38,122 nt of DNA from Schoenoplectus triqueter. Its lineage: Eukaryota > Streptophyta > Magnoliopsida > Poales > Cyperaceae. Shown in pieces: positions 28,964-38,122 of this stretch (positions within the stretch are counted from its first letter, which is position 1; each line of letters starts with the position of its first letter). The DNA lies in assembly GCA_964058805.1 (NCBI GenBank), contig CAXKVV010001269.1, forward strand, positions 1 through 38,122. Direction: 5' to 3'. Under the pieces are notes generated by a model that worked only from the letters and a program-made list of their open reading frames with translations, was not told the DNA's origin and did not search any database. The translations under genes were made by a program, and so were the position numbers.

Positions 28964-29908
28964 TTTTGGAGACAACCAAAATAGTACAGGGTACCCCAAT
29001 AACATGGCAACATATTTTTATAATTTAAAAAAAGTAATCAAATTTGGTCCACAAGTGTTAAATCATGCACGACATAGCACATTTCACCTTGTCTAAAAAT
29101 ATCGCATGCATTTTGCTCCATGACTTATGAGATAAGTGAAACTTATAAAGAGTGTAAAATATATATCCACATCCAAAAGCTTTGATTGAAAAAAAATAAG
29201 TCTTGATCAATATATAGTTAGTAGGAAAATGAGAGAACAATAGAATGATAGATTGTAGCAAAACTTTTTTATTAGCATCGAAATCTTATTAACCCTTCGA
29301 TAGTGTTCACCCATAAATTTAAAATTCAGACATTCAAATCATTAAGTATATCTTTTTCTAATGTCAATATTTCAAATAATTTCGAACTCTTTATCCCTCT
29401 TTTTTTTCTTTTATTATCTTGACAATTTGAGCAGCAATCTCCTTGATTTATTTTTTAATTTATTTGTCTTTGTTTCTTTTTGTTTCTTTTTTTTATTTTT
29501 TTTAAGGTCAAACTAGTAAAGACTGAGTAAATCGGGTGAGTGTTGTCTAACAACTTCCACATTCATAACCAAATTTTTATCTTTTGGGCAAAAATAATTA
29601 ATTTTCTTGGTGAATATCGGACGACAACTCTAGAAAAAAATAAAAATAAAATAAAATAAATCACTTATCATCGGTTGGGTTTTGAGTCGGTCTAACGGAT
29701 AACTACACCCCCCAATTATTAACAGCTGAAAAAACCGTTAGTAAATGATTTTTCAGAACCGTTAACCATTGTTTTTTTCATGTAGTGACAGCTGATCCTG
29801 ATTAAACTTGCATAATGAAACCAGGCAAATTTATGAATTAATTATTTTTGTTACATACATATAGGCCCCAACCGGCCACTAATCAGACAGCTGAGCAAGA
29901 ATAGATGT

Positions 29909-30824
29909 TTACTGGCATTTAGACCAGCACTCTTTCTGATCTGGGTAGCAAGGTCGACCCTTATGAATAGCACAACAGTAGCATCTATGAGGATTACTGA
30001 CATCTCCACACGTATCACGAATGCAAAGTGCCGGTATGAAGATCTTGCTTCCGCTTTCCTCGCCCTGCACCGCTGTCCCTTGTCCTATCCTTGCTATCAA
30101 ACCAACCCCAGATACAGTTCATTACATGATTTGAGCTTTTATGTATAATGCATCAGTGAAAGTTTACTATATAAAGTGCATTATTATTATATAAAATCGT
30201 TCCATTAACAAAAAAAAATGTTGTATGCACACATTAGTATAAAGTTGTAATTCTTCAGAGTTGTACTCCGTGCATGTCATCTTCCAAATTGTAGCATAAT
30301 GCTTTAATCTGGGAGATCAAATAGCCCAAATAATTAAAAAAAATGATAGCTTTACACGATATTTTAAAATGCGGTTGCATAACCGCATATGCGATGCGAT
30401 ACCACATATATAAAAGTTTACATCCTCATATTAAATGGTACATGATATTGTTTAAATTTTTATAATCTTTAACCTATAAAATTAATCATATAATATATTT
30501 TTGCAAACATAAAATAAAATTATATTAATATATTCTTAAATTTTAAAAAAATAAATGATAGATTCAGATATTTTAAGAATTTTTCAGAATACATACCGCA
30601 CATATAATCTGCACATTGAGCAGCATATGCACCCGCATAATATATATGCGCTATGCAGTGACTAACCACACACATATTGAAATTCGTAATTTAAAAACTT
30701 AGTTTTACAAAAAAAAATAAGAGGAGTTCAGTTATTGTTAGAAGAAAATTAAATTACCTTGAGTCATACAAAGCATATTGCTGAGGAGAAGAAATGCAAC
30801 GGTGATGCTTAGCTCGGTATTCAT
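29909..30824 (-). CDS. Secreted cysteine-rich peptide, ESF1/MEG-like (two exons)
   Basis: Exon 1 is 30824-30758 and exon 2 is 30093-29909; joined phase 1 (CAAG|GTAATT donor, GATAG|CAAGG acceptor) they give 83 residues. Residues 1-23 form a hydrophobic signal peptide. The mature part has eight cysteines in the order C..C..CYCC..PC-x6-C-x3-C, ending near the C terminus. This resembles EMBRYO SURROUNDING FACTOR 1 and maternally expressed gene (MEG) peptides, secreted signals of seed tissues in known plants; the role here is inferred. The 664-bp intron contains inserted AT-rich DNA. Its tandem neighbour at 31415 has the same exon 1 length (67 nt), intron phase and C-x6-C-x3-C tail. A less specific name would be defensin-like cysteine-rich peptide. 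Confidence 0.72.
30360..30665. repeat. Possible insertion inside the intron of the first peptide gene
   Basis: Blocks rich in ATGCGG, CCGCAT and GCATATGC flank an AT-rich core, in partly inverted arrangement. It would explain why this intron is 664 bp against 91 bp in the neighbour. Ends are not defined. Confidence 0.3.
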
Positions 30825-31414
30825 CTTAACAATTAATTGAATCTCGAAAAATTAACAATGGTTTTTATCGTTGTTTCACTGAATTCTTTTTTAAAAAAAA
30901 TATTACCCTATCTTATACTAATAAGGATTGTCTATATTAGGCATGTTCTCACTCGTTGTATATTCTGTTATTGACCTTATGATCCATGCTGTAACGCGTA
31001 GTATTGGATAAGAATTGGATGGGCTGTAAATATGAATTAATTTATTCTATAATTAATAAATTGATTTTTTTTCTTAAGTAGTCTGGTTGGCAAAGAGAAA
31101 AATATATGCCAACCAAACTAATTAATTTCTTAATGATGAAAAAACAGTTATTCATACACTTAGTTTGTTTCCACTTTCCAGAGATTTGTTTCACCCGAGA
31201 TAATTGTTTTAATTTCCATAGATTTCAATCAAGTAATTAATTGTAAAAGGTTGTTATTTGTACCAGGTACTCTTAATTTTTTTTCCATTATTTTAAAGGA
31301 GATCGAAGTACTAAAAATGCCGTTTTCAAGTCAAGGAACATTTTTTTGCACGGCATGTAAACAAAAAAATTATTATTCATAATCAAGTAAAACAAAAAGA
31401 GAACAATTATGAAG

Positions 31415-31772
31415 TTAGGAATGAGGGGGTGGTTGGTGTGGGGAACGGCAATTCAGGAGACATTTTTCCATTGATTCGAAGCATGGGAGAAGATTTGGCG
31501 CACATTCACATATATAACATGTTGTGTTGTCATCTGAAACATTGGGACTGCAAGGACACGTCATAGAGTTTGTACTTTCTCCTTCCAGGAAGGCCTCTGG
31601 ATGCATTTTCCTACCTATGAAGTATCAAGCAAATTCAAATAGAAATCCTTGTAATTAATAAGAAAATGTGTATGTGCCGTGAGGGAATCATGATATAAAA
31701 CTTACATTCGCTTGCAGTGGTGAGAACAGCGACGATAAAAAACAATGCGGTAATTGTTTGCTTCATTTTCAT
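31415..31772 (-). CDS. Secreted cysteine-rich peptide, ESF1/MEG-like (two exons), tandem copy
   Basis: Exon 1 is 31772-31706 (67 nt) and exon 2 is 31614-31415; the junction is GAAT|GTAAGT to TTCATAG|GTAGG, phase 1, giving 88 residues. A signal peptide (MKMKQT, then a hydrophobic run ending TTASEC) is followed by a mature domain with CPC, CYICEC and PC-x6-C-x3-C, then a Pro/His-rich tail. Spacing of the last three cysteines matches the neighbour exactly, although the sequences differ strongly, as is usual for fast-evolving secreted peptides. An upstream in-frame Met and a second Met at codon 3 are both possible starts. Family assignment rests on the cysteine pattern and gene structure only. 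Confidence 0.72.
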
Positions 31773-31861
31773 TTCAATTGTGGTAATTTGCAATGATTGA
31801 TATTTAAAAAAAAAATAGTCTATTTGAAAATTGATGTTCATATTGTGAATGAAGGTTGGCC

Positions 31862-31869
31862 CTTTTATA
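31862..31869 (-). promoter_or_regulatory. TATA box of the 31415-31772 peptide gene
   Basis: TATAAAAG on the minus strand, 90 bases upstream of the start codon, which would give a 5' UTR of roughly 60 bases. Confidence 0.55.
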
Positions 31870-32349
31870 TTAGTAGTGGTACATTGTATGTGTTTGGAAT
31901 TCACAGTTGTAGTGTGCAATACGAGTACAATGCACAATGTACCATATATTTTTCATCAAGGATATGATCCTGCTAATTAATGCATGTACGATGTAATTGT
32001 CTTATGTGTTTTAAAATAATTTTATTAGTAAAAAAGAAAAAGATATACAGTATTAAAAATTGGTAAAATAAGTCAAAACTTTCAATGCACGTTATTAATC
32101 ATAAAGATATTATTTTTCTACTTATTAATTATTTTTGCGAAAATAGTTTTTTAATATAAAAATAACTACTTTTATGATAAAAATAATGTGCATTGTAAAA
32201 TCATGAAATTTAATATCCTCACATAAATAAATTATTGGGAAAGTTGGATTGATCGTTTGAGTCGTCGGAATATAAAATCTCTTGCTGAAGCAAAAATATA
32301 TATTTTTTGTTTTGCAAAGCATCTTAATTCATCTCTCCTTATGTCTCTT

Positions 32350-34050
32350 TATATATATATATATATATATATATCATGCTTTAGAAATTACAAAGTGGTT
32401 ATGTGCTTTGCGTCCAATCATCAAATTCAAGTCAGAAATGACTGATCCAAGTTATTCAATCTAATCGCCATAATAAATTCTATTAACGAATTAAATTTTA
32501 TCTTTTTCAGAATTTAATTTTTATATTCTGGATAGAGAGAAAATATTTATTTTTGGATGAACCAGCATTCTGAGATCAAGTAATTTTTTCCCAACCCAGA
32601 AAAATAGGAAAAAATTAAAAAATTATAAAAATTTGGGTTTATTAATAGATTTTGATATGGAGATTATAATGAACGGTTCACATCGATCATTTTTAACTTA
32701 TAATTAATAAAAGAGTGCAAAGTGCACAACCCTCATGTACTTTGCACAACAGCATCGTCAGACTCTCAATTTATATATATATATATCAAGAGAGAGAGAG
32801 AGGCTATGATACTTCACGAAGCATAAAATCTAACGTGCTTCGTGTCTTTATGTCAAATTTAAAAGTCCAAATGATCGATACAAATCTTTCAATATGATCT
32901 ACATATTAAAATATCTATGGAGATCAAATTTTATTTTATTTTTGAAATTATTTGCTATTTTTTAGATGAGTATAAAGTTTTCAAATCTAATGATTTCTGC
33001 ACCGTCCAAAACTAGTGATTTGTACCCATCTAAAAAATAGAAAAAAATTTAAAAATATATATATATTTTTTGATTTTCAAAGATATTTCAATAAGAAGAT
33101 TATGTTCAATGGTTTGAATCGACCGTTTGGACTTTTGAATTCGAGATAAAGACATGAAGCATGGAAGATTTTGTGATTTGCTAAGCACTATAGCCTCACT
33201 CATATATATATATATATATATAGAAATAGAGTTGGGTTACTGTTAGTCACGAAGTAAAAGAGTTTTTTTACTTTGGACCCGTATCTCAAAAATCAAAGTT
33301 TGAATGGTGGAACCAAATTGCTCGACATAATCTACATATTAACATTTTTAGATTTATTTTACTATTTATTTTGATTTTTTAAAGATGGCTTAAATTGGAG
33401 TTGCAAATGATATTATTTTCGGATCATTTTCAAAAAATCTGCAAAAATAGTAAAAAATCTCGAACAATAATTAAATTTGATATTCCATCATATTTCATTA
33501 TATTGATTGTGTTGAGTAAATTTGATCGATAATTCAGTCTTGGAGATATTGGAGCATGAAGTAAAAAAAACTTTTACTTCACGGCTGATTATGACCCAAA
33601 TATATATATATATATATATTGAGACTATGGTACTTCACGAAACACAAAACCTCTTGTGCTTCACGTCCGTATCTCAAATTTAAAAATTCAAACGGTCAAT
33701 CCAAACCATTGAACATGATATTCATATTGAACTATCTTTGGAGATCAAATTTATATATATTTTTTAAATTTTTACTATTTTTAAGATGGGTATAAAATTG
33801 CTAGTTTTGGATGGTGCAGAAATCATTACATCAACAAACATTATACTCATTTAAAAATAGCAAAAAAATTCAAAAAAAATATAAAATTTGATCTCCAAGG
33901 ATATTTCAATATGAAGATGATGTTCAATGGTTTGGATCGGCCATTTGAACTTTTAAATTTGAGATACGGACGCGAAGCACGGAAGATTGTGTGCTTCGCG
34001 AAGCACCATAGCATCACTCTATATGTGTGTGTGTGTGTGTGTCTGTCTGT
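32350..34050. repeat. String of four palindromic MITE-like units separated by (TA)n
   Basis: (TA)n tracts at 32350-32374, 32772-32786, 33202-33222, 33600-33620 and a TA/TG tract at 34020-34050 separate four units of about 375-415 bp: 32375-32771, 32787-33201, 33223-33599, 33621-34019. Each unit is close to a full-length palindrome: its left half is matched in reverse complement by its right half. Units 2 and 4 are the most alike (CTTCACGAAGCA-type ends, GTCAAATTTAAAA, GATCAAATTT); units 1 and 3 are diverged relatives. Confidence 0.8.
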
Positions 34051-34401
34051 TTGTCTAAGAGAGAACTTAGAAATGACAGTTAAAAAAGTAAGGGGATTGG
34101 TAAAATAAAAGTTCCCCACAATACAACCGATTTATAATAAATTATGGAGATGAAGGAAACTGACAATTGCAGACCTCTTTGGTAGTTGGGAGAGATCATA
34201 TGAGATGCAAGAATATATGAAAAAAATTAACAATATTAGACTGATATCTTATAAATTCATCAGAAAAGTAGGAATCATACAAGAAAATATCCTAACATAA
34301 TAAGTGTCCAACAGAAAGACACGAAATAATATAAACCGCAATAACCAACTCGTCGCAACTGAAGAAGTGTCAGCCGAGAAATTTCATTACGAGGAGTTAA
34401 C

Positions 34402-35260
34402 CTAGAGCAAGTGGCTACATTGCATCAAGAAAGATGGGCACAACATATAGACAGTGGTCTCAATCGTTGGGGAATAATGACAAGTAACGGTTCAGAATCA
34501 CTGAACAACGTGTTCAGGATTGCCAGACAACTTCTGGTATGTGCTATCGTCGAGAACACATGGCACAAATGTGTTGAGTGGTTCTATAAACGTCGAGAAG
34601 TTGCAGCGGCTTGGGAAGCCCAAGGTCTGATATTCTCCCACAAGGTCACCGAACTGATAAAACATCACGGTGATAAGGGGAGAATTTACGATGTCGTACT
34701 ACTGAATTGGGGTATCAACAACTACGATGTTTACAACAGAAATGGACTTATCGAGACGGTAATATTCTATACTTATATTATTATTTTTATTTAACTTCAA
34801 AATTTAAGTATTAATTTATAATTTCTATTTGAAATAATAGGGACAAAGAAGTGAAATAAAATATGAGGTTGAATTAGCGATGACAGAAATTGGTAATTGT
34901 TGGTGTCATAAATCATAATTGATCGGCATCCCATGTGACAACTTGCTTGTTGTTTGTTCATTTTGAAGGCTGGATTACACTCAGTACGTTAGTCCATATT
35001 ATACCATCAAGTATTACATTAACGCATGGTCTGGTCATTAGCGTAGTTATGAAAATATATGAGATTGGCTAATGTACAATGGTCCAATCATTAGGCTAAC
35101 TTCAGCAAAAATCAATAAAGAAAGGAGAAGGAAGATACGCATTCCAATGATTATGGATGAAATAGAGGGTCGTATCAACAGAATGCCAACTTGAGGTCGA
35201 GCTCGTTCCAGCAAAGCATTATTTAAATTACCAGTCTGTTTATGGTTTTTGTCGTCATAT
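34402..35260 (+). pseudogene. Mutator-like (MULE) transposase fragment, decayed
   Basis: From 34411 an open stretch matches the C-terminal part of plant MULE transposases: WAQHID, RWGIMTSNGSESLNNVF, a KCVEWFYKRR block. An intron-like gap (34759 GT to AG 34840) follows in phase 0, then a SWIM-type finger beginning CWC. The finger is broken by TAA at 34916-34918, its CDH motif reads CDN, and more stops follow to about 35260. A TAG at 34402 lies just upstream in frame. DDE catalytic parts and terminal inverted repeats were not found. SWIM domains bind DNA or protein in MULE transposases and FAR1-type factors. Confidence 0.75.
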
Positions 35261-35560
35261 TTGTCAGAACAATTGGATTTTAATTATTATTATAATATTT
35301 TAATTTGTTTGATATTATTTTAGAACAATGTATTAATCATGATTATATTTGTGTTTGTAAATCTTTATTTTAATTTTTATTGTAATATTTTAGATCAATC
35401 TACTAATGATTGTGCTTTATTTTTTATATAATACACAAATGTAAAAAAAAAAACTTAGGATCAAATTTGAAACTCGGTCTCCAGACCTGAATCTGAGTTT
35501 GAAACTCGGTCCAAAATAATTAACCTAAAATCGAAGAAATTTTTATCAATTCCATTTATT
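35261..35560. other. AT-rich spacer, nothing recognised
   Basis: No gene or repeat with support. Confidence 0.4.
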
Positions 35561-35880
35561 TATTTATTTTTTGATAGCAGCCTACCCTTTCTTTTCCTTT
35601 TACTCTCGATCACTCTTACTCCAATCACTTCAAGCCCCAGTGTCTTAACCTACCCCACGACTGCCCTCACACTCATTATCTCACCAAGAGCTCTCCCTTT
35701 CACCCTCAAGATGTACGCTCACCCGACCCTTCTTGGGAAATTCCGAGAGCAGCCATGGAAGATGACCGATCACAGCCGAGACACTGTCGTCTGTCCCAGT
35801 AGTGCCAGTTGACACTCACCTCTTGCGCTGACAGACGACAGCAAGCCCGACGATGAGGTGCTGGACCTGAGTTGCGCGAC

Positions 35881-36022
35881 GCCACCTCGGCCCCCCATCA
35901 GCCTTGCCTCCTACCTGGTATCACCCGCCTTACAACTCCCTGGCGAATCGCCCCTGCCACCTCGGCCCCCCATCAGCCTTGCCTCCTAGCTGGTATTACC
36001 CGCCTTACATCTCCCCGCTATT
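35881..36022. repeat. Two-copy tandem repeat, 75-bp unit
   Basis: GCCACCTCGGCCCCCCATCA starts at 35881 and again at 35956; the units differ at few positions. Confidence 0.9.
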
Positions 36023-36459
36023 GTCCATTATAGCAATCATCTTGAGGCTTCAAAATAACTCAATGCCTTTTTCAGAAGCTTCTTAGTGAGAACTCAAATG
36101 GGGTGTGCTTGAAAGTGTTGCTGTAATTTCTGGGAAGTCGTTACTAATGCAAATGCTAGTTTTTCTAGCAATGGTAGCGTGAATCTGCATCCCTGAGGAT
36201 TCTCGAGATATAGCTTTCTTCATCCTCCTTAAGCAGGGCGGCACTGATTGCTCTAGATTGAATGTGGTGGCGATGGAGGTTGTCTGAAGATGTTGTTGGT
36301 GATTAGGCCCCCCGATGTGGTGGCTTGAGGAGGTGCGACGATGAAGTTTGTCTGGTTCCCAAGGGATCAAGTGGGCCCGCTGTTCGAGGCATCTCGAGGA
36401 GTGGGTTGAGGAGAGAGAGAGAAGGAGAGGGCGGAGTTTGCTGGACCCGGATTCACTAT

Positions 36460-36593
36460 CGCGCGGCACGGTGCAGCGCAGCACGTGGTCCGTTCGATCA
36501 CTTCGAGATTCGTGCTAGTACTTTAAGATTCAAGTTAGCATGAATTTCGAAGTGATCGAACGGACCACGTGCTGCGCCGCACCGTGCCCCGCG
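36460..36593. repeat. Hairpin with 58-bp arms and 18-nt loop
   Basis: 36460-36517 pairs with 36536-36593 with four mismatches over 58 positions; two of these fit C-to-T change at CpG sites. The arms contain GCACGTGGTCCGTTCGATCA. The loop holds ACTT and AAGT, which could pair further. Confidence 0.92.
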
Positions 36594-36759
36594 ACAGCAG
36601 ATCTGGTTTCGGAGTTTGCTCGGCTCCGGTGGTGTTAAGAGGCCTGCTAGTTTGAGAGTTGTGTATAGGGGGTTAATCCTAATGGCTCAGATGCGGCGGC
36701 GTCGGGGGTGAGGAGGGCCTCTCGGTCCGTGTTGTCCGCAGTTATTCTGAATTTATAGC

Positions 36760-37104
36760 TATATAAATAGGGGTGTCAAACGGCTGAAACGGTGACGAAA
36801 CAGTGCCGTTTTGTTAACCGTTTTGTTTAATAAACGAAATAGAAAATAATTCTGTTAATTATTTCGTTTAATAAATGAAATAGAAAATCATTTCGTTAAC
36901 CGTTTCATTTATCACAAAATTTCGAGTATTTTACACTGAAATACTCTTAACAAAATGAAAAATACCATTTCGTTCTTTGCGCGAAATAGAAAACAATTTC
37001 GTTAACCGTTTCGTTTAATAAACGAAACAAAAAATTCATTTTGTTACCGCAAAACGAAATGAAACACGATCGAAACGGAATTCGTTGACAGTCCTATATA
37101 TAAA
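36760..37104. mobile_element. hAT-type MITE, 329 bp, with 8-bp target duplication
   Basis: The element spans 36768-37096, flanked by TATATAAA at 36760-36767 and 37097-37104. Ends are TAGGGGTGTCAAACGG and, inverted, TAGGACTGTCAACG. The interior is made of AACCGTTTCGTTTAATAAACG-like palindromic repeats. An 8-bp duplication and these ends are typical of the hAT superfamily. No coding capacity. Confidence 0.85.
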
Positions 37105-38122
37105 TATCAAATGGAAGATGCTCTAAGGAAAGCACAAAATGATAATCCTATTTGGTATAGAAATAGTATGCCGAATAAATATTACTTTCCTTATGTGTGT
37201 GTAACAAGTTGTGAATCCATTTCCAATTGGCCAAGGGCTTCTAATTATAGGAGCTGCTACCGCATGGGATCCACCAAAGGATTAGACTTGATGTGATGTT
37301 TGCCACTTGCTGCTGCGGATTCACTGGGGCAGGGATTCACTGATATATGGTTGTATTTTCATGTAGGGTCAGATTAAGCATTTGGCCCAAATCCATTTAG
37401 ATCTTAGAAGGAAGAAAATTATAATTTCAATACAAATATAAAAATAATAATATTATTTTAAAAATAGCTCAAATCTAATTGTTTAGCTCTGAAAAATTTA
37501 ACAAAAAATCTAAACTGTTGTAGGATCAAAACACTTGAATGATTAATAAGGAGTAGAGAAGAGATAAAAATAATTATTTTTCTATTTTCTATTTTTTTAA
37601 TCTATTTGAGATTCCAACATGAAGATTGTGAAAATAGTCATTGTCAAGTGATCACTCCTTTTGAAATAAATTTTTAAACAAATAAATTATTTGAAGCACG
37701 GATTTGTTTTATTTTTTGCTATTTTATGTACAAAAATGAAGAAACTTGATAATAAAGAACAGGAACATATTAATTTAATGTGGTTTAAATAAATTTAAGT
37801 AGGCTGTATGCAAAATGGGTGTCTTTTAAAAAAGAATCCCAAAAGATAATGCATGTCTAGAATGTTACAAATAAAGCGAGTAGTTCATCAAAATATGCCA
37901 CACCGGTTGCCAAAAGCTACTAAAGCACCTGACGCAAAAATGGGTTCTGAACACCTTGATTTAGCTAGAATAAATAAAATAAGCATATACAAGACATTAT
38001 TTGAGCCGGAAAAATGTATTAAAAATAAATTAATTTACATGCAACTGAAATATATTTATATAGTTTTTTTGTGAAATTAATCTCTTAACAACTTGATTTA
38101 TGCCGACTAAATATATAAATAT
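37105..38122. other. AT-rich intergenic DNA, no gene called
   Basis: Only short open frames occur, the longest in the first part being 37111-37296 (61 codons, plus), with no recognised motif. Confidence 0.4.

Larger units (their letters stand above)
26230..29787. mobile_element. Probable non-autonomous CACTA element
   Basis: The right end, read on the minus strand, is CACTACATGAAAAAAAC, the typical CACTA terminus, at 29771-29787. Subterminal AACCGTTAG/CTAACGGTT repeats lie inside the right end (29700-29765) and crowd the left end (26267-26465). No CACTA terminus was seen on the left, so that limit is approximate and may be decayed. There is no transposase. The middle is AT-rich DNA with a nested MITE. 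Confidence 0.5.
35561..36750. other. CpG- and GC-rich island-like segment
   Basis: Base composition differs sharply from the AT-rich flanks. It contains a 133-codon minus-strand frame (36484-36083) rich in Ser/His/Arg with no recognised domain, CT-rich sequence and a strong hairpin. It could be a captured gene fragment or a promoter/first-exon remnant. No gene is called. Confidence 0.4.

Noticed and set aside
36083..36484. 133-codon minus-strand frame as a gene
   Set aside because: Low-complexity Ser/His/Arg content in a GC-rich segment, no domain, and it runs into the hairpin arm.
37111..37296. 61-codon frame as a conserved protein
   Set aside because: No recognised motif, short, and with no promoter or splice context.

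Overview
The window is nuclear DNA of a flowering plant. The evidence is a 9.1-kb intact Ty3/Gypsy (Tat-lineage) gag-pol, CACTA, hAT and MULE remnants, many fold-back MITEs, intron-bearing secreted cysteine-rich peptide genes of the ESF1/MEG type, and long AT-rich intergenic DNA with (TA)n and (TTA)n tracts. I cannot place the species. About two thirds of the window is retroelement sequence.

Layout. 1-2529 is copy A of a direct repeat whose copy B lies at about 17771-20669. 2530-4222 is non-coding DNA with a 241-bp tandem duplication, probably the 3' region of the gag-pol element. 4223-13351 (minus) is a single-frame gag-pol: gag, zinc knuckle, protease, a second copy of the zinc-knuckle cassette, RT, RNase H, a second archaeal-type RNase H, and integrase. 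13430-13447 is the primer binding site. At 13453 an LTR ends that runs on the minus strand to at least 16420 and probably to 17770 or further. B follows, and directly after it comes 20670-25066, a second LTR of the same family in the opposite (plus) orientation. The core of this LTR is therefore a roughly 3-kb inverted repeat around B.

25067-26230 holds short unidentified coding-like remnants. About 26230-29787 looks like a non-autonomous CACTA element. 29909-31870 holds two tandem, two-exon minus-strand genes for small secreted eight-cysteine peptides; these are the only convincing host genes. 32350-34050 is a string of four palindromic MITE-like units separated by (TA)n tracts. 34402-35260 is a decayed MULE transposase. 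35560-36750 is CpG-rich with a 58-bp-arm hairpin. 36768-37096 is a 329-bp hAT-type MITE with exact 8-bp target duplications. The rest is AT-rich DNA without recognisable genes.

The most unusual feature is in the long LTRs. They carry arrays of short stem-loops whose loops are conserved in sequence while the stems differ from copy to copy yet stay self-complementary, which is a covariation pattern (copy 2 at 23795-24748, copy 1 at 13773-15065). The A/B repeat shows the same pattern in a hairpin next to a duplicated TATA box. It also has G-box-like palindromes spaced 42-43 bp, about four helical turns. I know of no described element with this combination; that novelty is an inference and was not checked by search.
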